DNA from: Rhopalosiphum padi
Taxonomy: Eukaryota; Arthropoda; Insecta; Hemiptera; Aphididae
Direction of reading: 5' to 3'
Length of the DNA stretch: 64,000 nucleotides
Assembly: GCF_020882245.1 (NCBI RefSeq)
Contig: NC_083599.1
Location: 50,246,748 to 50,310,747, forward strand
Each line of letters begins with the position of its first letter. Positions within the stretch are counted from its first letter, which is position 1. The notes under the pieces are model-generated. The model did not search any database and was not told the origin of the DNA. It worked only from the letters and a program-made list of their open reading frames with translations. Shown in pieces: positions 53,739 to 64,000 of this stretch. The position numbers and the translations under genes are program-made.

Positions 53739-56700
53739 AAATTAGTGCTGCACACAAAACCCATCCCGAGTCCCGACCGGACAGGGTCGCCGCCACAGGA
53801 CGAACCGATAAATCAATCGGGATTATGTGTGCAGTGTATATACGCAGGGCATGTACACACACGTACGTATAATGTGCACTAGTTGTTTGCTGTGACACGT
53901 TTCTCGGAATATTCGTATAAAATGGGTTCCGGACCTTGAGCCGGAGCACATGCGCCGCACTCTTTGTCACACACACACACACAGTATACCGGGTATGTGT
54001 TCCATTGTATACAAATATAATAATATATACATATTATAAGCGCGTACACGCGTAAACATATATATATATATACTTGTACACGGACATCATTGTGTCTCCG
54101 TATATACCTGGGACCGGGACACAAAACTCGGTGAACGCGTTTGATGAGGACATGTCCAAGAGAAAAAATACGACGGGCGAGTAAGGTCGTTGTACCGTTA
54201 TTATACGTGTGTGTGTATATATACACGACATAAATAATACACTTATATATATATATACGGTGTTTGAGGGCAGTCGGTATAGGGTTGGTTTGCCCTTGTC
54301 ACAGAACGTTTTATAGATCCTTTTCGTGCCGTACCTATATATACGAGTGCGTTTAATAACTACTTATATTATTATTATTATTTTCGATCTCTCGGTTTTT
54401 GATCGTACCCGATGATAATAAATTATACGACGACATGTTTGGTGTACGCGCGTATTGTGTGTACACGCAGTGTGTGCGCACGACAACGATTTTTATGATA
54501 CACAATATAATAATAATAATAATAATAATATCAATGACATTTTGTCCGCAAAGTCCGGTCAAATTTATCCGTTTTTTGAACACAGCCGTTTTTACTCTCG
54601 TCGCGTGTGTATTACCACCAAAAGTAGGTATTATAACGTTAGATGCTCGTGTATGACGAGTGACGCGGTGGGCGTTGTGTGAGTATAGAAGTACGAGACA
54701 CTTACAAAGTCTCAACTGTGAACAGTGACGTTTGAGCGCACTATTCGCGTATAATATATAGATATATACATATGGGAACTTAACATTATTATATAGCAGT
54801 TTTATAGACCTACGCGTATATTGTTGTCACGAGACCAACGATAAAAGTGTTGAGTGTGTACAAACACAATAATATATGTTATTAATATTATTGTCAGTGC
54901 TTGCACGAGAATGTACAGAGTGTTGCGGTTTCGTTCGATTCCGATACAACTACGGTACGCGGGTCACGGCGACGGTTACTGCAATTATAAAGATATTATA
55001 TTACAAAATATTGTTGGCGGTTGAAATCTGTGATGGCGAAAACTATTTCGTCGTGGATTTTCATATGTTTCAAGTTACACTATCCACTTCACTAACTTTG
55101 ACTCATTTTCGTCTATTGATTTATCATCATTTATTGTCACAACAAGAATTCATGTTTTTAATATTTTTTTGATAAGATTTTCAATTTTTCATATAATATT
55201 AGCTAAGTTGATAAGGACAAAAACATAAAATATACGATAAAATATCTAATTAAAACATATTAGATATGTTACTATAACAAGTAATAACATACAGGTACAA
55301 TAGGTACATAATAAATATAAATTCTCCTTATTAATGATATACCTTCTAAAATAATTAACTAGCATTTTTCGGCAGTAAATGGAAAAATATAATTTTTTTT
55401 ATTTGTTATAATGAGGTGGTCTGAAAATAGTCATGTGAAATCTCCATCTTATAAAGAAGCTGAGCACGCCGTCGGACTACCGATTCGACGATTATTGCTC
55501 ATTACGACTTTAAGTCTTATAGAAATGGTAAAAGCCTATTTACATACATTGTAGACCACGATTAAAAAATTATCACGACAGTCGTAAATATTGTATAACA
55601 CATCAATAACAAGTAATAATTAATAGGTACATCGTTCGCTAAAACGGTGTACAGCAATAGACTCCCGGGGGTATTTGATAATATATTATTATTATCATAT
55701 AATCCGCATAATATTATGCAGTATACTGCAAACACCTATAATATTTTATGACTATATTCGAATTAATATTTTTGTTTATATACATACAAATATTGTATAA
55801 TAACATTTGGAATAAAAAAAAATATATACATACTGTGTTAACTCTAATAATTAAAGACAACAGAATATTATAAGGTGTCTATTAAACATTCAAAATGTTA
55901 TCCCTTTTTAAATCAATTTGACAAATTTCCATGGGCATTTTACCCGTGGTGTCCTATTATGATATTATTTCCATACATTTTCTAAAATGTATATTCGTAA
56001 TATACGTTTATATATATATTACTATACGTTTATACATACCAACCGATAAGCGAATGCCAATCGATTTTCATCCATAGAGACCATAATATATAGTACAACG
56101 TACATTCCGAGAATAATTTATCCAAAAAAAAAAACAAAAACTGTTTTTTAATATTTATTTCCATTCATTCTACCGTTTTAGTCAAACTATATACCTTCCT
56201 AGAATTAATTTATTTTATTAAAACGACAATTATTGCAAAATGTTTGTTTAGCTAAAAAATATCACGTAGATATAAGTAGATACAATCAAAATTTTCTAAA
56301 AAATGTCCTTTAAAAGAAAAAACAATACGCTGAAATATTATCAAGAAAATTCTAAAACCATTTACTTATTATAATTTAATCTGAGTTCGATAATTATTTA
56401 AAATGTGTCAAGTTTATTTAGTAAATCAATTTTATGCATTAAACGTAATATAAAAAGCATCTATAAACATTGATAAAATAAAATAAATCAATAATCCCTT
56501 ATGCTATAATAGGCTGCTGGCTGGGTAGTGCCTTCGATAATGTTAGGTATATATTTTCAGCTACAAACATGTCAAAATCAAACTATTAGAATTTTGCTAA
56601 TTAGAAAGATCTATTAGAAGAACGAATATACTCAACAAAATTTGTACACGTGGAACTAAGTGTACTACCTACTGAGAAAATATATCATATCTAAAAATGA

Positions 56701-56974
56701 CTGCTATATATTTAAAACCCATAATTTATTATTACCAATAATGCATAGAGTAAACACAATATGTACGCATAAACAATTTTAGTGTCAAAAAAATCAATAA
56801 ATCTGGACGACAATTTAAAATAGTCAGTGTGTAGGTACAATTACAAAAAGTTTCAAACGTAAAAAATAGAATATATTATTTTTTTATAATTAATTGAGTA
56901 AAAATGTTCATTTATTTTAATTTTTGTTGAATAAATAAAACCTTCTTCTCTATAACCCAACCTTCTACGAGTTA

Positions 56975-56995
56975 CATGCATGCATGCATGCATGC
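56975..56995. repeat. (CATG)5 self-complementary repeat
   Basis: Tandem CATG units, each a palindrome, so the tract can fold on itself or extrude. Confidence 0.9.
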
Positions 56996-59060
56996 CGCTT
57001 AAACTGGAACATGACTTTCAACTTTGAATCATTCGAGTATACACAAAACGTATGTTTGATCGATACATATTTATATCTTGAAAAATAGTTTTTATTATAG
57101 CATATATATAACTACAAAGAACCGTATAAAATATTATAGAAACATTCAAACGATTTGGTGACCACACATTTACCAACATATTTTTTTTTAAATTCATGTT
57201 AATTAAAAAATTGTGTAGTGAAGTGGTATACGAAGTACTATAAAGTAACTATACATAAACCTTATATTCTATAATGTTTATAGGACTGAAAATTATCTAA
57301 TACGCGCGATAATATAAGATCGTATGACCCCTTTATAATATTGCATAATATATTGATGTTTTTTTATTAATTATAATTTTTTTTACAATTAAAATATACC
57401 TCTGTATATTATTAATTAAAAATAGTAATAAATTGATATTAATAATAAACTCCATAATATTTACAGCTATAATTAGTACGTTTTATACTGTACGTACTAC
57501 GTGTATACTATATATTACAGGCACCCGTTGGTTTGTACCTTAAATATGTATAGTGTATAGGTACGCACTTGTACAGTTGTACAGTTATATCTAATAAGTA
57601 TCGTATATAAATATGTCATGTGTGTGTATGTTTTTTTATATATATTTTAAAATATAATATTTACCATTTATCAACTAACTTCACAAATATAATATGGTTT
57701 TTATACACTACTCGTGTATTATATACAATATACAAATACTATACACAATATAAATAATATGGGTATATTATCAAAAAAATTGATATTCTTGTAATTTGTA
57801 ATGACATTTACCAGTAAAATAATTAATATTTGAGAATACTTTTAAAAAATATACAAAACAAAACAAAATTTGAAGAATACTGAATAATGACAACAATTTA
57901 GCAGCTTATAATTTATTATTAACCTGAAGAATTTTCAAAATTGAGTCGCTACCTATAAAATATTTTGAAAGTGAACAGTGTTTCCAAAACATTATTTACG
58001 ATTACTCCGTTGAAAATAGCATTATATATATTAAACACTTAAACTACACAGTCTGTGTAACACAGATAAAAATATTGTCATCTATCTCGAGTGAAAATTT
58101 GATATTTAGACAACTGAATTATTATCACTGTATACTCATTATTTAGTAATCAGGATACACTATTGAAGTATATTATACAGCCTTCATGATTCTTTCCCAC
58201 GCGAAACGATGTTTTTGTAAACAATAATGAGTGTGTATAAGGCTGTTCCGGTCGTAATTGAGGTGTTTTCTAATTAATAACCATATAAGGAAAATAAAAA
58301 CATTTCGATGTAAACTAACTATAATAGAACAATTAGTTTGGAGCTGCTTTAGAGTTTAATAAAATGTATTTTATACATTTACCGTATTTATATACGGCAG
58401 TACGGCACATACACAATTAAATGCATATAATAGATAAATTAATAATATTATATGTTTGTTACTGTATATATGTAGGTGGAAATGTGAAATATTTGTTAAT
58501 AGTTATACATTAGTATAAATGGATAAAAGTAAATGACGGAATGAAAATGGTATCGTTATTCAAATTATAATATGATTTTAATATATGTTTAATGCTAAGA
58601 ATAGGAAATATTAAGAGGATATTTTCTGCATTTGTGGACTCCGACACTCCGTTTTTCATAGCAAATTACAATCAGCAATTTACGTTCGGTCATTTTTAAT
58701 ATTAAAGTGAATTTGATCTATTATCAAGCCTAATATAAATTCTAAAACGTATTATACAAGTGTGTTAAATATTAAAATAAAACAATGCGCACATCCCTTT
58801 AAAAAAAACCCTAAATATTAACCCCTAAGCGTTAATTTGCTATGTTACGCGCTTGTAAAACCACGGAGACAAAAAATGCTGAAACACGAGTAAGACATAG
58901 AGTGACATAGAGTGAAACATTCTATTAATATTTTCTTATTGGCATTATAATAGCAATAAAATAATTTTTTAGATGGATAATAATTAAATTTAAATTTAAT
59001 TGAGCGAAGGCATCCCTCATATCCCTCTCCTACCCCAATTTGACTACCTGTATTCATTTA

Positions 59061-59544
59061 CAGTGAAACTTCTAAATAACGAACACTCTCTACCACCACA
59101 ATTTCATCGCTTTTTGAAGATATCCACTATTCAGAGGAAGTAAAATTTTTAAATTCATAAAAGGTAAATTTATTAAAGACAAAAATATGAAATAGGTTGA
59201 ATTAAATTCTGCTATTATTATTTAATTTTGTAGTAGTATAATAATTTTAATATTTTAACAATAGATGTTTAAATAAATATAAAATAATATAAAAAAAGGA
59301 ATGTATATACAATATACATACATAAATACAATTCAATAAATGGATGTGAAAAAGTTTAGTTTTGAACGAGTTCATTATCTAGTGTTAGCGAGTTTTTCTG
59401 TTGTTGTCTTGTCATTATTTTTAAATTAAGATTAAAATAGGTGTCCGCTATTCAAAGGTTTTTTCATTGAAAAGTAATGAAAACGTCCCTGTTCCAAAAA
59501 AAATGTCTGCTATTGGGAAGTGTCTGTAAGAGGAGGTTTCGTTG
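59061..59544. mobile_element. Tigger/pogo-like non-autonomous element, 484 bp, TA-flanked
   Basis: The left end is CAGTGAAACTTCTAAATAACG. The reverse complement of the right end is CAACGAAACCTCCTCTTACAG. TA flanks both (59059-59060 and 59545-59546). Inside, CCACTATTCAGAGG (left), CCGCTATTCAAAGG and CTGCTATTGGGAAG (right) are sub-terminal repeats like those of pogo/Tigger elements. On the minus strand near 59430-59370 the words MTRQQQKNSLTLDNELVQ loosely recall the start of a CENP-B-type helix-turn-helix, which would make this a deletion derivative of an autonomous copy; that point is weak. The mismatched TIRs suggest an old insertion. Confidence 0.65.
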
Positions 59545-62310
59545 TAGGTACACATGTGAAATGTACCAAAACTGAATATCATACATGTGTATATAAGTGT
59601 ATGTCTTAATATTATAAGGACTTGTTTATTATATATACGTGTCCTCAGGGCGTTTTGGCGTGCGAAATCCGGCCACCGACCCCCGGCCCCGCGGGGAGAG
59701 AGGTCGACAAACCGCCGGCACGCGTGGCGACGGCATCGACGTGTCAAACGCGACGCGCACGAGACGCATATACGATAATGATAGTGTGATAATAATTAAT
59801 ATAAAATAATAATATATTATGTTGTGCCGCGTACATACGCACCACAGTCTACGAGTAAGCCGCCTGTTATGACGTGCTTTTGTCGAATCAATTTGCAGTG
59901 TGTTGCAGTGCATATAATATGTATACATATATAAACTAAAACCTGCCTCGTTTATAATATATTATAATAACGGCGGGTCTCGGAAGAACGACGAAAATAA
60001 TCGATTTCGATTTTTTTCCTCGTCGTAGTTGTAGATCGACCGGCTAACACATACTTAAATAATCGGTCAAAGCGTCTACGCGCAAGTACGTAAATATATT
60101 ATTATAATATTATTAATTATAATAATAATAGGTATAGTTTAAACTATAGTAGGACTGCAATAATTATAATTCTCCCTCGGCATTATTATATATCACAATG
60201 TAATGTAATTTATACAGGGTGATTCGCCGAGCATTCTCCACCACCGGTTTTATAAATTTAATTATGATTTTATATTTTTATTCCAAAAACTCGTTACTCC
60301 ATCACTAAAATAAAATGGTAAATTGAATAATGTTATTTTTGTTAAAAAAAAAAAAAAAATTCAACAATTAGCTAAAATGTATAACTCTACAAAGTATTGA
60401 CATTTTAATTACATTTACAGATCTAAGTTTAAAAATACAGCTATAGGTTCAAAGTAGTATGAATCATAAAATCAGTAAAATAATCTTACTGGTTTGAACA
60501 TTTCATACATTTTTTTTAAGAATGTACAGTACTTTAAAATCTATTAACTATAATTATATTATTAGTATTTGTAGTCACAAGACCCACCCTAAATCACACA
60601 CTGGTACATTTCTCTTATTATACTACACAATATACATTTTTATTTTACTTTAAATATTGTAAGTCACTTAGATACCAACATATACGAATATCGAATAGGT
60701 ACCAACAACTAATGAGTAACAGCTATAGGGCTAGGGACTTCTATAGGGGTTAGCATGTTCTTCAATAATAATTTAAAACATAGTTAATAGTAAAATATAA
60801 ATTTGTTTCATAGCAATAAGAGTGTATAATTAAAATGTATAGTTACATATTTTGCACATATTTGACAATTATTTATATAAAGGTGTAAGCTTATAATGTT
60901 ATAAAGAAAAACTTAATTTTAAATAGATTTTCTGGACCTGATATATTAGTATAATGATTTTATTTTTATAAAATAAATATTTTAAAATTAGTGTTTGTGT
61001 TTTTACGCCGATTACTTGAATTACCGCAAGCGTGATTCAATGAAAATAAATCGGAAAAGAAAAATAATAATAAATAATTTATACTTTTGGAAATTTTGCA
61101 AATATTATATAGATATTTAAATATTAAGATATTATTCAATACTATGATTTTTATTTTTTAATGCGTACTTAGTTGTTCTTTAGGGCATAATGCATGTATA
61201 TTTTAAGGTATTTTAGAGTATGAAATCCCTAGCTATAGTAATAACTAATAAATGAACATATTTATGTTATATGAATATATCTCTTGTATATAATAGATAT
61301 GAATTATAATTATATCGTAAATAATACTTAAACAATATGTTTCCCCAACCTTCCTTGTGGAAAACCGATTTTCTGAGGCGAACCGACATCAAACAAATTC
61401 TGAATGTGGTCAAACAAATACAAAGAAATTACGCACTAAATATTGAAAAAAGAAAATTCATAAGTGGGGGCTAGAGAGACGTACTTGTAAATAATTATAT
61501 TTCAAATTACATAAACATAGATTAAGCACTAAAAATAGTAATTATTAATTATCGTTCAGATATTATTAATTTTTGTTACAATATTTAAAACTTTGCTAAC
61601 TTAAAAGTCTGAATTTCCCTCCAAAGGTTCAATATTGAATATAATATTTAATCATTGGCCATCACACTCAGTTCGAATAAATACAGACGGAAAAAAAAAT
61701 TTAATTATATATAAATCATATAATAAATAATACAAAATATTATTAAATTTAATAGTGAAAAAAAAATAGTTCGTTATATGTTATACAAATTTTGAAAACT
61801 GTTCACAAACGCATATTGCAAGGACAGCAAAGTCTTCAATCACATATTTTGGTTGCAAACTTCAAAACTTTTCGAATCATGGGCGGGTTCTATAGAATTC
61901 GAATAGCAAGAATTCGAGGGGAAAACCAATTTCGAGTTGAAATGAGCTAAGAGAGGCAGGTCCCTAGCTGCTGCAGCACCGATTTGTATCCCGCAATGAC
62001 GAGTTCGAACAGGATCTAAACGGAAAAACCTCGTGTAAACACACACACACTTATATATATACATATATGACGGATAGGTACGTACTCCCGGAGGAGACGC
62101 GTTTATAGACAGTTTTTTCACCGTTTGTATGTATAGTTATATATATTCTGCAAATCCCTGATATAAAAATCGACACACGAAACGAGACGAACGCATACCC
62201 GCACTAAATATAGATCGATGATGAAATATAGCATAATACCTATATATTGTACAGCGGGCGTGGATAAAAAATAATAATAATAATAAAATATTATAACAAC
62301 CATACGGCAG
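59545..62310. other. Non-coding stretch
   Basis: A CpG-rich patch at about 59650-59770 has short Arg-rich frames on both strands. The rest is AT-rich. A transposon-like terminus (TACAGGGTGATTC) lies at 60213-60225 without a partner end. No gene is supported. Confidence 0.5.
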
Positions 62311-62332
62311 ACCGACCGACCGACCGACCGAC
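62311..62332. repeat. (ACCG)n repeat
   Basis: Five and a half ACCG units. TTA/TTG units follow at about 62407-62437. Confidence 0.9.
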
Positions 62333-64000
62333 TGAAATCCACACGCCGCACATCAGACACCAGACGATTATAATGAGACGTGTCGGGCGCGCGTGTATAA
62401 TATTATATACATTATTATTATTATTATTGTTGTTGTTATTATCGTGTGTACCCGTAAGACCCGTGTATTAAGTGGTAGCCCGAAAGTGCGCAGCATAATA
62501 ATGAGTAGCCCGCAACGCCGCCGCCGCGTGTTCCGCGAGACGCCGCCGCCAGTGCACCTCTGGATATATATATATATGTATGTATAATACACAAGTACGT
62601 CCGTGAGTATACGCATAATATGTATATACATGGAAGCGTTTACGCGTTATATACCAGGTATATTATACCTATATGATATATTGTGTGTGTGTGTTGCCCC
62701 GTAGACACAAAACGTTTTTTTTTGTTCATTTTATTCGGTCGGCGTATTATACAATACACGTCCGACGGACTAATTGATACGACGAAATCGATTGAGACAC
62801 GCGAAACGCACTCGATATCCGAGTGCTGGCCCGTCCCGAAAAAACACGATGTGTGCGCGGCGCACATTCCGTTTGATGTTTCGCCGCATGCAATTTAATC
62901 GTGTTTTTTTCCTTCGATTTCCCCCCCCCCCAATCCGCTCCCCCGCCCTCGGATATCGGTCGGGTTTATTTTCCCGCCGCCGCTGTACGCGCCCAACTGT
63001 ATATTATAGTGCCGCCACGGCGTCTCCGCCGGAGAGCTTTGCGTCTGCCGTTTCGCGTCCGTCCCGTCCCGTCTCGACGTCCGTCGCATGCTCTACAGCA
63101 TAATATTACAAACGCCGCCGACAGTGTCTCGTTATAATATAATATCGATAAGGAAATTATACGCGCGAACACTTAAAATATATAGCAAATATATATAATA
63201 ATAATATACGCAACGGCGTGCGGTATATATAATATATTCATAACATTGTGCAGGCCACATAAATTATATACCGTTCTATGTATTATGTATATACGCGTAT
63301 ATAGCGCGGCGGTGCGCTCGTTTAATCCGCACCAGCATTTTCGGAGCCGAAGAATTTTTTTCGGACCGTAATAAAAACGGTCCGACAACAACGAACGAAC
63401 GGACACTGCTGCAACGACGACAACAACAACAACAACAATAATAATATATAATATTGTGTGCGTTACACTATTATTGTATATATACGAGTATAATATATAC
63501 AATAATATGGCGTTATATTGGTGCGACCGTTTGCGAAGAACCGAGCACGCGCGTATACGGCGCACATGTGTGAGTAATGCGTTTGAATATGTGTGTGTGT
63601 GTGATATATTATGCGTTACATATATACGAACACGACCGGAATAACATTAAAAACCACCCAACGACAACGCTAAGAGATTTTTGGAGACAAATTCGAATAT
63701 ATACGTGTAACAGATATACACATGACACATGCACGTGTACACGGACACACTAACGTATATAAATGCATCGTGTCGGTTCATTGGACACGCCTGTGGGACG
63801 CTCCGGCAAATAGAAGTGTGTGCAGTGTATACGTGTATATATATATATGTATCGTATAAGGAAAAATAATAACCAAGAACATATAACCTTTAGAGCCCAC
63901 CCGGTGGGAATATCGCTCGGGAAAATATCACTTTTCGAAATGTCGTTCATAATAATATATATAATATATAGTATCGGTTGCTCTTATTCTTTTCTGTTCT
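62333..64000. other. CpG-rich then mixed non-coding sequence to the window end
   Basis: A GC-rich segment at about 62750-63130 includes a C11 run near 62921-62931 and frames open in several phases on both strands. ACA/ATA repeats lie at about 63418-63450 and TA runs at several places. No start, splice-site pair or motif supports a gene; the GC-rich segment could be regulatory or an exon edge. Confidence 0.45.

Larger units (their letters stand above)
52418..59060. other. Non-coding stretch with CpG-rich patches
   Basis: CpG-rich patches lie at about 52420-53010, 53100-53380 and 53680-53870, separated by TTA (53016-53042), TA and CA tracts. Frames are open on both strands without recognisable motifs. 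From about 55.1 to 59.0 kb the DNA is AT-rich and nearly free of frames over 60 codons. A self-complementary GCAT repeat lies at 56975-56995. No gene is supported. Confidence 0.5.

Noticed and set aside
1..64000. CRISPR arrays, rRNA genes, common small nuclear RNAs and well-known insect microRNAs
   Set aside because: Read for regular spaced repeats and for familiar conserved words; none was seen, although a by-eye scan can miss diverged RNAs.

Overview
The window looks like nuclear DNA from an insect, most likely an aphid or close hemipteran relative. It is strongly AT-rich, full of TA, GT/CA and TTA microsatellites and TACCTA/TAGGTA words, and broken by short CpG-rich patches. The aphid assignment is an inference from composition and from the type of LINE present; no host gene was recognised that would settle it.

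Almost all of the window is intergenic or intronic. Only one long, convincing protein-coding frame exists: the reverse transcriptase of a non-LTR retrotransposon (LINE) at about 49975-52417 (+). It is 5'-truncated inside the endonuclease domain, carries an uninterrupted RT frame, and ends in a 52-bp pure poly(A), so it looks young. A second LINE of the same broad group, on the minus strand at about 8115-10875, is old and nearly full length in layout. It keeps traces of a zinc-finger (PHD-like) plus FP-like ORF1, an endonuclease and part of an RT, but has many stops and has lost the RT active-site block. A 176-bp Tigger/pogo-type MITE (8554-8729) is inserted in it.

Other mobile DNA: a 152-bp hAT-type MITE with an 8-bp target duplication (2641-2792), a 432-bp MITE with long inverted repeats and TA flanks (30641-31072), a 484-bp Tigger-like element (59061-59544), a possible hAT end (near 40722) and a solitary TIR-like end (60215).

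Host genes: none can be called firmly. Weak candidates are a 69-bp exon-like block at 34712-34780 (+) with good splice sites on both sides and one open frame, an open frame at 35268-35462 (+), and two phase-compatible exon-like blocks on the minus strand (28100-28158 and 21483-21532). Chance matches of this kind are expected in 64 kb, so all are low confidence. No rRNA, CRISPR array or convincing tRNA was seen.

Layout: 1-8 kb AT-rich with microsatellites and one hAT MITE; 8.1-10.9 kb dead LINE with nested MITE; 10.9-30.6 kb non-coding with small hairpins and simple repeats; 30.6-31.1 kb MITE; 31-50 kb non-coding with exon-like candidates near 35 kb; 50-52.4 kb young LINE; 52.4-64 kb non-coding with CpG-rich patches and one Tigger-like element.
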